From positions 1 through 17,192 of the forward strand of contig DXRF01000017.1 in NCBI GenBank assembly GCA_019411205.1: 17,192 bases of DNA. Direction: 5' to 3'. The stretch comes from Parabacteroides sp. GTDB taxonomy: Bacteria; Bacteroidota; Bacteroidia; Bacteroidales; Tannerellaceae. The notes beneath the pieces were generated by a model, which ran no database searches, was not told where the DNA came from, and saw only the letters and a program-made list of their open reading frames with translations. Shown here piece by piece: positions 1-5,958 of this stretch (positions within the stretch are counted from its first letter, which is position 1; the number at the start of each line of letters is the position of its first letter). Position numbers and translations under genes: made by a program.

Positions 1-112
1 TTTATGATTTATGATTTATCATCGACGCATAAATCATAAATTATAAATCATAAATCTTTTTCCTTTCGTCTCTCTCCCAAATCATAAATCATAAACAATA
101 AATCATAAATCA
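1..112. repeat. ATTTATG/CATAAAT repeat cluster upstream of cydB
   Basis: Seven-base units ATTTATG and their complement CATAAAT are repeated here. Bases 1-13 pair perfectly with 28-40, and further CATAAAT-type units lie at about 43-56 and 81-112, running up to the cydB start codon. The first arm may extend beyond the window edge. The same unit recurs at 3834-3852 and 14219-14287. In related genomes cydA lies directly upstream of cydB, so this is probably the cydA-cydB junction, but cydA is outside the window. Confidence 0.8.
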
Positions 113-114
113 TC

Positions 115-1263
115 ATGACCTACATATTATTACAGCATTACTGGTGGTTCCTTGTTTCCCTCTTAGGAGCGCTATTGGTTTTTCTGCTTTTCGTGCAAGG
201 CGGACAGTCCTTGCTCTTCACGATCGGCAAAACTGAATTGCAACAAAAGATGTTGCTGAACTCGACCGGACGCAAATGGGAGTTCACGTTTACGACCCTG
301 GTCACTTTCGGAGGTGCGTTTTTCGCCTCTTTCCCGTTGTTCTATTCGACCAGTTTCGGTGGAGCCTACTGGGTGTGGATGCTGATACTGGCTTGCTTCG
401 TGCTGCAGGCCGTATCGTATGAATACCAGTCGAAGAAGGGAAATCTTTTGGGTAAAAAGACGTATCAGGTCTTTCTGCTGCTGAACGGTATCTTGGGGCC
501 GATCCTGTTGGGTACGGCTGTCGGTACGTTCTTTAGCGGAGCCGAGTTTGTCGTCAACAAAGGGCAGCTGACCGATATCGCCATGCCGGTGATCTCCACC
601 TGGGCGAACCCCTGGCACGGGCTTGAAGCTGCTTTGGTGTTCTGGAACATATGTCTCGGGCTGGCGGTGTTCTTCCTGGCCCGTGTCCAGGCATTGCTTT
701 ATTTCATCAATAATATCGACGATGCCGAGATCGTGAAACGCAGCCGCAAGCATTTGGTGATCGAAACGGCGCTGTTCCTTGTTTTCTTCCTTGTCTTCCT
801 GGTGCATCTGTTGCTTGCCGACGGGTTTGCCGTCGATCCGGAAACAAAAGAGGTGTATATGCAGCCCTATAAATATTTTATGAACCTGGTCGAGATGCCT
901 GCCGTATCGGTCGTGCTCTTGGCGGGGGTGGCCGGTGTGTTGTATGGCATCGTCCGCACGGTCTTGTCGGATACATGGAAAAAGGGCATCTGGTTCAGCG
1001 GGGCAGGTACGGTGCTCACGGTGCTGGCGCTGCTGCTTTGCGCCGGTTGGAACAATACGGCTTATTATCCTTCGGTAGCCGACCTGCAAAGTTCGCTGAC
1101 GATCGGTAACAGCTGCTCCAGTATGTTCACCCTGAAAGTGATGAGCTATGTCTCCATCCTCGTGCCTTTCGTCCTGGGCTATATTTTCTATGCTTGGCGG
1201 GCGTTGGATCTGCGGAAAATCAACGGGAAGGAGATGGAAGATAAAGACACGCATGCGTATTAA
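115..1263 (+). CDS. cydB: Cytochrome bd ubiquinol oxidase subunit II (CydB)
   Basis: This is the second subunit of the cytochrome bd quinol oxidase, an inner-membrane complex that reduces oxygen with electrons from the quinol pool and lets gut Bacteroidales tolerate and use nanomolar oxygen. The 382-residue product is almost entirely hydrophobic helices. It opens with an N-terminal helix followed by the family-typical VQGGQSLL segment, and W/F-rich helices continue to the end. The length matches Bacteroidetes CydB. The ATG at 115 directly follows a repeat-rich leader with no Shine-Dalgarno sequence, as is normal in this phylum. CydA, which carries the hemes, is expected just upstream, out of view. 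A hairpin after the stop suggests that the operon ends here. The assignment comes from sequence recognition and is firm. Confidence 0.95.
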   Translation: MTYILLQHYWWFLVSLLGALLVFLLFVQGGQSLLFTIGKTELQQKMLLNSTGRKWEFTFTTLVTFGGAFFASFPLFYSTSFGGAYWVWMLILACFVLQAVSYEYQSKKGNLLGKKTYQVFLLLNGILGPILLGTAVGTFFSGAEFVVNKGQLTDIAMPVISTWANPWHGLEAALVFWNICLGLAVFFLARVQALLYFINNIDDAEIVKRSRKHLVIETALFLVFFLVFLVHLLLADGFAVDPETKEVYMQPYKYFMNLVEMPAVSVVLLAGVAGVLYGIVRTVLSDTWKKGIWFSGAGTVLTVLALLLCAGWNNTAYYPSVADLQSSLTIGNSCSSMFTLKVMSYVSILVPFVLGYIFYAWRALDLRKINGKEMEDKDTHAY

Positions 1264-1270
1264 AACAAAG

Positions 1271-1300
1271 GAAACGGCGAAGCTCACGCTTGGCCGTTTC
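1271..1300 (+). terminator. Hairpin after cydB, probable terminator
   Basis: GAAACGGC (1271-1278) pairs with GCCGTTTC (1293-1300). After one G-G mismatch, AAGC (1280-1283) pairs with GCTT (1288-1291) around the loop TCAC. It starts 7 nt after the cydB stop. The T-tract afterwards is weak (TACATTTAACCGTTTT), so termination efficiency is uncertain. Confidence 0.6.
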
Positions 1301-1520
1301 TACATTTAACCGTTTTAAACAAAAAGAAAAAGTTAGTTAAGGCTTAGATGAAAATATCTTAAGTCTTTTCTACTGACTCTAAATAGCTTCCATAAGGACA
1401 GCAAACAAATATATAGAATACCTGTGACCCTCGGAACAATCTCCCCGCTTTTTTTGTTATTTTTCACAGAACGCCAATGCTTTTGTATTATCTTTACACC
1501 CGAATTATCCGAAGGACCTT

Positions 1521-2435
1521 ATGGCAGAATTTAACATAAACATATTGGGATGCGGTTCGGCGTTACCGACCACACGGCATCTGGCGACTTCACAGATCGT
1601 AGATTTGCGGGATAAATTATATATGATTGATTGTGGGGAAGGTACCCAGGTACAGATGCGCAGGATGCGTGTCCGTTTCGGCCGTCTGGCCCATATCTTC
1701 ATCTCGCATTTGCATGGCGACCACTGTTTCGGTCTGCCGGGGCTGATCTCCACACTCGGTATGCTGGGGCGCACCGGCGAGCTGGTTGTGCACGGTCCGA
1801 AGGAGGTCGAGGCGTACCTGCGTCCTGTGATGGATTTGTTCTGCCGGGGCATGGAGTTCGAAGTGCGTTTCAACCCTGTCGATACCCGCAGCCATTCGTT
1901 GGTGATGGAAGACCGGTCGCTGTCGGTCTATTCCATCCCGCTGAAGCACCGGCTCCCCACTTGCGGCTACCTCTTTGCCGAGAAACCGAAGGAGGCGCAT
2001 ATCATCCGCGAAATGACCGATTTCTATCAGGTCCCCGTCCGCTGCATGAAAGATATCAAACAGGGGCAGGACTATGTCACGCCCGAAGGCGAGATCGTCC
2101 CCAATTCCCGCCTGACGCGTCCGGCTGCCCCTCCCAAGCGTTATGCGTTCTGTTCCGATACGGCCTATAGCCGCTCGATCATCCCGATTATCGAAGGGGT
2201 GGACCTGCTCTATCACGAAGCGACTTTTGCCGAATGTGATCTTGCCCGTGCCAAAGAAACCTTCCATTCCACCGCCCGCCAGGCTGCCGAGATCGCTCGC
2301 GACGCCCGGGTGAAGCGCCTCGTCATCGGTCATTATTCCGCCCGCTACGAAGACCTGTCCGAACTTCACCGGGAAGCTGAAGCAGTATTTCCCGGTACGA
2401 TATTGGGAAATGAAGGGATGGTGATACCGGTGTGA
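1521..2435 (+). CDS. rnz: Ribonuclease Z (tRNA 3' processing endonuclease)
   Basis: RNase Z is a zinc-dependent endonuclease of the metallo-beta-lactamase fold that removes the 3' trailer of tRNA precursors. The 304-residue length is that of the bacterial short form. The signature zinc motif HLHGDH is at residues 63-68. Downstream are the other metal-binding landmarks: the SDT segment near the start of the C-terminal third, the HEATF motif, and GHYSARY close to the end. The N-terminal GCGSALPT and the IDCGEGTQ strand are also family-typical. A run TATCTTTA at 1489-1496 resembles a -7 box but has no good -33 partner. The stop codon lies just before the promoter of the next gene, so rnz appears monocistronic. 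Confidence 0.95.
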   Translation: MAEFNINILGCGSALPTTRHLATSQIVDLRDKLYMIDCGEGTQVQMRRMRVRFGRLAHIFISHLHGDHCFGLPGLISTLGMLGRTGELVVHGPKEVEAYLRPVMDLFCRGMEFEVRFNPVDTRSHSLVMEDRSLSVYSIPLKHRLPTCGYLFAEKPKEAHIIREMTDFYQVPVRCMKDIKQGQDYVTPEGEIVPNSRLTRPAAPPKRYAFCSDTAYSRSIIPIIEGVDLLYHEATFAECDLARAKETFHSTARQAAEIARDARVKRLVIGHYSARYEDLSELHREAEAVFPGTILGNEGMVIPV

Positions 2436-2446
2436 GAATATTATTG

Positions 2447-2454
2447 TATATTTG
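2447..2454 (+). promoter_or_regulatory. -7 box for toxin-antitoxin module 1
   Basis: TATATTTG matches the Bacteroidetes -7 consensus TAnnTTTG and lies 11 nt after the rnz stop. No clear -33 TTTG is visible at the usual distance. Transcription would begin near 2461, which puts the GTG at 2432 outside the transcript and supports the antitoxin ATG at 2492. Confidence 0.55.
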
Positions 2455-2491
2455 TCCTAATTATCAATACATAAAAAGAAAGGAAACAATC

Positions 2492-2743
2492 ATGACGGCT
2501 ATGGAATTGGAATGTAAGAAGGATGAACTTCGGGAAATGATCGACATGATCGAATCCGAAGAGATGGTGAATCGTGTGGGGAAATACCTCAAACGTATAC
2601 TCACGCACAAACAGCTGCCTTGTCAATACACCATCGAGGAACTGAAAAAACGTTTGGAGGAGGCAGAGAAGGATTTTCGGATGGGGCGGTATTATACAAC
2701 GGAAGAGGTAAGAGCCCATTTCCATGAAAAGTACAATATATGA
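2492..2743 (+). CDS. Antitoxin of RelE/ParE-type module 1
   Basis: An 83-residue, highly charged, helix-rich protein encoded directly before a RelE/ParE-like toxin, so it is most likely the cognate antitoxin that binds and neutralises the toxin. I chose ATG 2492 because the in-frame GTG further upstream (2432) precedes the -7 box. The N-terminal half (MELE..KDEL, then IESEEM) and the motifs PCQYTIEELK and YYTTEEV recur in the antitoxin at 5369-5635, so the two are paralogues. I recognise this as a recurring small Bacteroides protein type but cannot give it a named family. The stop overlaps the toxin start in an ATGA, which indicates translational coupling. No classical DNA-binding domain (ribbon-helix-helix or HTH) is obvious, though the N-terminal helix pair might serve. 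Confidence 0.8.
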   Translation: MTAMELECKKDELREMIDMIESEEMVNRVGKYLKRILTHKQLPCQYTIEELKKRLEEAEKDFRMGRYYTTEEVRAHFHEKYNI

Positions 2744-3063
2744 ACCTGAAACTATATTGGTCAGCCAATGCCATCCAAGACCTTGATAGAATCTACAGCT
2801 ATTACTCCAAAGGAAATAAAAATGCGGCAGTAGACTTATATAATGCCATTGTTGATGCAATAGCAATAGAACTATTATGCTCTTTTTCGGAGATGACTCC
2901 GATGGAGCTTTTGTTGGAAAAGAAGCAGAAACGGTATCGGGGACTTACGGTCAGGAGGTATTTCAAGATTATATATTATATAAGGAATCGTACGATATAT
3001 CTTGTAGCTGTCTGGGACCACCGGGAAAGTGTAAAAAGACTTCGGAAACGATTTAATTATTAA
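2740..3063 (+). CDS. RelE/ParE family toxin, module 1
   Basis: A 107-residue protein of the RelE/ParE toxin superfamily. Members either cut ribosome-bound mRNA (RelE type) or poison gyrase (ParE type), and the sequence alone does not decide which. The signs are the N-terminal WSANAIQDLDRIYSYY helix, the central basic strand RYRGLTVRRYFKIIYYI, and the C-terminal strand VAVWDHRE followed by a basic tail, the usual layout of this fold. It overlaps its antitoxin by 4 bp (ATGA). Compared with the paralogue at 5626-5955, the middle segment is more divergent: the NPYMGR stretch there is replaced here by FSEMTPMELLLEKK. Whether the toxin is still active cannot be judged from sequence. Confidence 0.8.
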   Translation: MNLKLYWSANAIQDLDRIYSYYSKGNKNAAVDLYNAIVDAIAIELLCSFSEMTPMELLLEKKQKRYRGLTVRRYFKIIYYIRNRTIYLVAVWDHRESVKRLRKRFNY

Positions 3064-3074
3064 TAATACAGAAC

Positions 3075-3109
3075 TTTCTGCATTATCCCGAAAAATATTC
3101 CTACATTTG
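3075..3109 (+). promoter_or_regulatory. Promoter of the small secreted protein
   Basis: TACATTTG at 3102-3109 is a full TAnnTTTG -7 box. A degenerate -33 element (TTTCTG, 3075-3080) lies 21 bp upstream. The start would be near 3115, giving a short leader before the ATG at 3131. Confidence 0.55.
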
Positions 3110-3130
3110 TACGATCTTAGGGTTTGGCAT

Positions 3131-3460
3131 ATGAAGATATTGATCACAATCGTTTTGTTGCTGGCTGCATGGGCCGGTTGTCCGCTTGAGGTGATGGCAC
3201 AGCAAGCGAATACGACCGTATCCCGGACGACCGCTGCCAAAGACAAAGAGCCGGACTCTGTTGAGATCAGCGCCTATGATAACAAGATCGTTGTCGAGAA
3301 TGCTCCGGCCGGCAGCAAGCTCGAAATCTACAGCGTGGTAGGTATCAGGGTGAAAGAGATACCGATGAAGCAACCCTCCGGCGAATATACGGTAGATATT
3401 GCCAAAGGGTACTACATCGTCCGGATCGGTGACACGGTCCGTAAGGTGTCCATCCGCTAA
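3131..3460 (+). CDS. Small secreted protein with T9SS-like sorting tail
   Basis: A 109-residue exported protein. I chose ATG 3131 over an upstream in-frame TTG because it opens a clean signal peptide (MKILITIVLLLAAW..., cleavage probably after EVMAQ) and lies after the promoter. After a short Thr/Ala/Lys-rich linker, the last 50 or so residues read like the type IX secretion C-terminal sorting domain: KLEIYSVVGIRVKEI, then GEYTVDIAKGYYIVRI, ending VRKVSIR. In the usual family such a tail is attached to a large cargo domain. Here almost nothing precedes it, so it may be a minimal secreted tail, a remnant of a larger gene, or a small T9SS-associated factor. The function is unknown. It has its own promoter and stands alone between module 1 and minus-strand genes. 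Confidence 0.75.
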   Translation: MKILITIVLLLAAWAGCPLEVMAQQANTTVSRTTAAKDKEPDSVEISAYDNKIVVENAPAGSKLEIYSVVGIRVKEIPMKQPSGEYTVDIAKGYYIVRIGDTVRKVSIR

Positions 3461-3469
3461 CGCTTCCGT

Positions 3470-3820
3470 TCAGGCTCCCCAGAAAGACATCCCGACTGCA
3501 TACGAAAACAGCGTCCACCCTACGAAGGAGGCGGTGGCTTGTCCTTTGTGGCCCGTCCGTACTCCGAGAGTGTCAAGAGGGCTCCTACACATCCCAGCAC
3601 CACCTCTGAACGGTCCGCCCACAGGGCCATTATCCCGAGGACGGCCAGATACAATGCCGATGCCTTCCGGAGGTGCATCGTCCGGCACATCGTCCGGCAA
3701 CTCTCCCGGTAGCGGGAAAGCAGGTTTTTCATTCTTCTCATCCGTTTTCTTCTTTTTCTGGTTCAACAAGAAGCCCAACAAGGCTCTGATAAATTCAAGG
3801 ATCTGTTTTAGTTTGTTCAT
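3470..3820 (-). CDS. Small protein downstream of the glucosaminidase, reading frame A
   Basis: A 116-codon frame that starts 30 nt after the glucosaminidase stop, on the same strand. The first 25 residues are an amphipathic or hydrophobic helix (ILEFIRALLGFLL) followed by KKKK, then a Pro/Asp-rich segment GELPDDVPDDAPPEG. Only this frame is open between 3742 and 3820, so the N-terminal part is likely coding. From about 3700 onward another frame (3520-3741) looks more protein-like, and the C-terminal half of frame A is probably a shadow. It could be a genuine overlapping gene, or frames A and B could be one gene broken by a single-base indel. I do not recognise the family. Confidence 0.4.
   Translation of the reverse strand: MNKLKQILEFIRALLGFLLNQKKKKTDEKNEKPAFPLPGELPDDVPDDAPPEGIGIVSGRPRDNGPVGGPFRGGAGMCRSPLDTLGVRTGHKGQATASFVGWTLFSYAVGMSFWGA
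3520..3741 (-). CDS. Small two-helix membrane protein, reading frame B
   Basis: A 73-residue frame lying inside frame A, shifted by +1 relative to it. It has a basic N-terminus, then two hydrophobic stretches (ALYLAVLGIMALWA and VVLGCVGALLTLSEYG) separated by ADRSE, and a Lys/Pro-rich C-terminus ending KPPPPS. Its third codon positions are richer in G and C than those of frame A over the same bases, which favours it as coding. The two-helix topology next to a leaderless glucosaminidase recalls a holin, but that is inference from size and context. The true start could be any of several ATGs, or the protein could be the C-terminal part of frame A joined by frameshift. Confidence 0.45.
   Translation of the reverse strand: MRRMKNLLSRYRESCRTMCRTMHLRKASALYLAVLGIMALWADRSEVVLGCVGALLTLSEYGRATKDKPPPPS
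3676..3699. repeat. Perfect 12-bp tandem duplication
   Basis: CATCGTCCGGCA occurs twice in direct succession (3676-3687 and 3688-3699). The unit is a multiple of three, so it keeps both overlapping minus-strand frames open. It reads as PDDV/PDDA in frame A and CRTM twice in frame B. Confidence 0.85.
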
Positions 3821-3833
3821 GATAGGAGTTGTG

Positions 3834-3852
3834 ATTTATGATTTATGATTTA
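3834..3852. repeat. ATTTATG-type repeat, single arm
   Basis: A short run of the ATTTATG unit (about two and a half copies) lies between the glucosaminidase stop and the start of reading frame A, both on the minus strand, and overlaps the glucosaminidase stop codon. It matches the units at 1-112 and 14219-14287 but has no opposite arm here. Confidence 0.75.
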
Positions 3853-4329
3853 ATTGTTCATTGTTAATTGAAACAGTTCCAGTTGTTTTCCGATTTCTGC
3901 TTCGAGGGCAATGATGTTGCGGCGGTACAGGTCGCGGTTGTCACCGTTTTGTTCGCTGATGTAAGGGCTGTAGGCGATCTCTTTGGCATAGGCTTCGGGC
4001 TGGAAGCTGAAATGGTAGGCGCGGGGATAGGTGGAGCGGATCAGGCGGGCGAAATCGAGGAAAGAGAGGTGGGTGGCTTCGTAATGCCTGAAATGATGTG
4101 TGCCGTAGGCCGTCTCGAACGTGGCCCGCTGTCCGTGCCAATATGCGTTGGAAGCGCCATAGCCCATCAGCCCGAAGAAGTTATGATGTTCCGTTGCAAG
4201 CATGGAGGTTCCCCATCCGCTTTCGAGCGCGGCCTGTGCGAGAATGATCCGGGCGTTTAGACCGAACAGCTTCTCCGCCTCGGCGGCAGCCTTCCGGCAA
4301 GTATGTAAAAAGTTGGTTTTTTTATCCAT
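3850..4329 (-). CDS. Glucosaminidase domain protein (GH73-type peptidoglycan hydrolase)
   Basis: A 159-residue protein that is nearly all one glucosaminidase domain, the fold that cleaves the N-acetylglucosamine glycosidic bond of peptidoglycan. The catalytic glutamate is probably E36 in AQAALESGWGTS. The following NFFGLMGY segment and the FLDFARLIRSTYPRAY region also fit the family. There is no signal peptide, so export would need a holin-like partner or another route, as in phage endolysins. Downstream on the same strand are two overlapping small frames, one with two predicted membrane helices. Upstream and divergent is a DUF4248-like gene. In Bacteroidales a small peptidoglycan hydrolase is often found beside DUF4248, HU-like and VirE_N/DUF3987 proteins, all of which are in this window. 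Confidence 0.85.
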   Translation of the reverse strand: MDKKTNFLHTCRKAAAEAEKLFGLNARIILAQAALESGWGTSMLATEHHNFFGLMGYGASNAYWHGQRATFETAYGTHHFRHYEATHLSFLDFARLIRSTYPRAYHFSFQPEAYAKEIAYSPYISEQNGDNRDLYRRNIIALEAEIGKQLELFQLTMNN

Positions 4330-4341
4330 AATATATCTGTA

Positions 4342-4390
4342 TTTGTTTGTATTTCAAGTTGATAATGATTATATTTACATATCATAATCA
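4342..4390 (+). promoter_or_regulatory. Promoter and dyad in the divergent glucosaminidase/DUF4248 region
   Basis: TTTG at 4346-4349, 20 bp, then TATATTTA at 4370-4377 (one mismatch to TAnnTTTG) forms a plausible plus-strand promoter for the gene at 4403. A perfect 7-bp dyad, TGATTAT (4366-4372) and ATAATCA (4384-4390) with an 11-bp spacer, brackets the -7 element and could be an operator. No consensus promoter for the minus-strand glucosaminidase was found. Confidence 0.4.
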
Positions 4391-4402
4391 AGAAGAAACA
4401 CG

Positions 4403-4627
4403 ATGGAAAATTCACTGAATCAAAACAAAGTCTGGGGATGGGGCGAGCTGGCCCTGATGTACTTCCCGAATATCTCGCAGAAGAGCGCGACCATGCAATT
4501 GTTGAAATGGATACGCGTCAGCGACGAACTGGTCGGGCAACTGGAAAAAACGGGCTGGCATCCGGGCAAGAAATACCTCACCCCCAGACAAAAGGATTAC
4601 ATCGTGGGCCACCTCGGAGAACCGTAG
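4403..4627 (+). CDS. DUF4248-like small protein
   Basis: A 74-residue soluble protein that I recognise as the DUF4248 type common in Bacteroides and Parabacteroides. It has WGWGELALMYFPNIS near the N-terminus, a central RVSDELVGQLEKTGW, and TPRQKDYIVGHLG at the end. The family has no established function that I know of. Its composition and size would suit a nucleic-acid-associated or regulatory protein, but that is speculation. The gene is divergent from the glucosaminidase and convergent with the HU-like gene, and it has its own probable promoter. The same set of genes tends to travel together in Bacteroidales accessory regions. Start ATG 4403 is the first in frame and follows the promoter at a sensible distance. 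Confidence 0.75.
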   Translation: MENSLNQNKVWGWGELALMYFPNISQKSATMQLLKWIRVSDELVGQLEKTGWHPGKKYLTPRQKDYIVGHLGEP

Positions 4628-4721
4628 CAGTTTGCAATTCTCAATTGTCTGCTGTCATTTCTTAAAGCAGGCGACAGACCGCCTTCGCCACCTCCAGAAG
4701 TAGCAATCAGCAACGCAATTC

Positions 4722-5165
4722 TCAAAGCTCTCCCGGCCGCTCCTGCTCGTCCTCACCTCCTTCGGTAGGAGCACCGGAAGCGATCTTCTCGAACGTATAG
4801 TTCTTGACTGCTTCCTTCAGCAACTTTCCGGGACGGAAAACGATGCGGCGGCTTTTGATAAGCGCCTGGTTGAACTCTTTCTCGGTCACCGTGCCGCTGC
4901 TGCCGAACTGCAACTGGAAGTTACCGAGCTCACCCACTTTGACAACCTCGCCTTTGCCGAGGTTGCGGCGCATCACGTTGACCAATTCGTCGAGGATCAG
5001 CTTCACGTCGCCCGAAGAGGCGGTGGACTGGGCCGAGATCAGGTCGCACAATTCATACACATCGCAGCTGCCGGTCGTATTGGCACTGGCGTAATACAGT
5101 TTCGAATCTCCGGCAGCATCTTTGCGCATGTCCTTGCGCAGGACCAATTTGTACTTTGCTGGCAT
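4722..5165 (-). CDS. HU-like DNA-binding protein
   Basis: A 147-residue HU/IHF-family protein of the longer Bacteroidetes type (HU-HIG-like). After an N-terminal strand (PAKYKLVLRKDMRKDA), a helical dimerisation region covers about residues 33-70. The characteristic beta-arm segment follows, beginning GKGEVVKVGELGNFQLQFGS, then FRPGKLLKEAVKN near the C-terminus, and a short acidic tail rich in Glu and Gly. Proteins of this type bind and bend DNA. This longer group is common beside capsule loci and accessory elements rather than being the main chromosomal HU. A -7 box on the minus strand lies at 5211-5218, about 50 bp upstream of the start. Confidence 0.88.
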   Translation of the reverse strand: MPAKYKLVLRKDMRKDAAGDSKLYYASANTTGSCDVYELCDLISAQSTASSGDVKLILDELVNVMRRNLGKGEVVKVGELGNFQLQFGSSGTVTEKEFNQALIKSRRIVFRPGKLLKEAVKNYTFEKIASGAPTEGGEDEQERPGEL

Positions 5166-5210
5166 AACATCAGGTTTTTAAGGTAAAACATTTGTTTCTT
5201 AATCACATAA

Positions 5211-5218
5211 CAAAGATA
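5211..5218 (-). promoter_or_regulatory. -7 box of the HU-like gene
   Basis: CAAAGATA on the plus strand reads TATCTTTG on the minus strand, an exact TAnnTTTG. No clear -33 TTG partner lies about 19-20 bp further upstream, so the prediction rests on the -7 element and its position 46 bp before the start codon. Confidence 0.5.
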
Positions 5219-5308
5219 CAACCTCGTCTGACGCCCCTGCGGAATGTGGCGGAACGGGGTGGCAAGAGGGGGAGGAGAGGGGAAAACGGGGAAAGCCGGA
5301 TAGTATGC

Positions 5309-5347
5309 TTGGTATTAAAATAAAAAAACTATCTTTGTCTCAAAGAT
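5309..5347 (+). promoter_or_regulatory. Promoter with operator-like dyad, toxin-antitoxin module 2
   Basis: TTG (5309-5311), 18 bp, TATCTTTG (5330-5337) is a good Bacteroidetes promoter. A perfect dyad, ATCTTTG (5331-5337) and CAAAGAT (5341-5347) with a 3-bp spacer, covers the -7 box and the probable start site. That is where a toxin-antitoxin complex would bind to repress its own operon. Confidence 0.65.
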
Positions 5348-5368
5348 TTGAATAAAAGTGAGAGATAT

Positions 5369-5635
5369 ATGACGTCAATCGAACTGGAAGCAAGGAAAGC
5401 TTTGTTGGTAAAAGAAATACTGACAGATATCAATAGTGAAGAGATGATAGAAAAGTTGTCTCACTACTTGAAATGTATCAAAGGGCAGTTGGCTAAGAAG
5501 GAGAATCCTGTTCCTTGCCAGTATGCTGTAGAGGAGCTGAAAGATATCCTTGCCCAGCGACAACAGGAAAGCCGTTTTTATACTCAGGAGGAAGTCAAAG
5601 AACGATTGCGTAATCTTACCGCATCGTGGAAGTAA
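5369..5635 (+). CDS. Antitoxin of RelE/ParE-type module 2
   Basis: An 88-residue charged helical protein preceding a RelE/ParE-type toxin. An upstream in-frame TTG (5348) would add seven residues but would begin almost at the transcription start, so ATG 5369 is preferred. It is clearly paralogous to the antitoxin at 2492-2743. Shared landmarks are an N-terminal IELEA/MELE segment, the block ending SEEM followed by YLK.I, the motif PCQYAVEELK and the C-terminal YTQEEVKERL. The conserved C-terminal motif is the likely toxin-binding part, by analogy with other antitoxins. The gene overlaps the toxin start by 10 bp, indicating translational coupling. The dyad over the promoter suggests autoregulation. 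Confidence 0.82.
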   Translation: MTSIELEARKALLVKEILTDINSEEMIEKLSHYLKCIKGQLAKKENPVPCQYAVEELKDILAQRQQESRFYTQEEVKERLRNLTASWK

Positions 5636-5955
5636 ATAGTATATGTTGGAAAGAGGGTGCCTCAGATGATCTGACAGCCATAGCTCAATGGTACTATAAT
5701 GATGAAAGACCTCAGGTGGCTGAAAAAATTATTGCTGCGATTCTGCATAGTATCGATTTGCTTACGACTAATCCCTATATGGGAAGGATCGATGCTTTGC
5801 TGAGTGACGCTACCATGTGTTACCGTTCTTTTGTGACACATCCGTATTATAAAATCATATATTATACAGACGATACGAACCATGCCGTGCATATAATGGC
5901 TATATGGGATTGCCGTCGGGAGGATGCCTCCATGAAAGACCTGTTGAGCCGATGA
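5626..5955 (+). CDS. RelE/ParE family toxin, module 2
   Basis: A 109-residue RelE/ParE superfamily toxin. Landmarks are the N-terminal helix pair ending AQWYYNDERPQVAEKI, the segment DLLTTNPYMGRIDALL, the strand YRSFVTHPYYKIIYY and the terminal MAIWDCRRED, which together are very typical of Bacteroidetes RelE/ParE proteins. The only reasonable start is GTG 5626, inside the end of the antitoxin gene, because the next in-frame methionine is too far into the domain. It closely resembles the layout of the toxin at 2740-3063 but keeps the NPYMGR segment lost there. Whether it acts on mRNA or gyrase is undetermined. Confidence 0.85.
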   Translation: MEVNSICWKEGASDDLTAIAQWYYNDERPQVAEKIIAAILHSIDLLTTNPYMGRIDALLSDATMCYRSFVTHPYYKIIYYTDDTNHAVHIMAIWDCRREDASMKDLLSR

Positions 5956-5958
5956 CAT

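Noticed and set aside
1..112. CRISPR-like array from the repeated ATTTATG units
   Set aside because: The units are only 7 bp, run in tandem or inverted with no regular spacers, and no cas gene is nearby.
172..1287. Long minus-strand open frame opposite cydB (371 codons)
   Set aside because: It lies entirely antisense to a firmly identified membrane protein gene. Its His/Gln/Arg-rich product is typical of an antisense shadow.
1617..2369. Long frames overlapping rnz on both strands
   Set aside because: RNase Z motifs fix the true frame, and the overlapping products have no recognisable motif.
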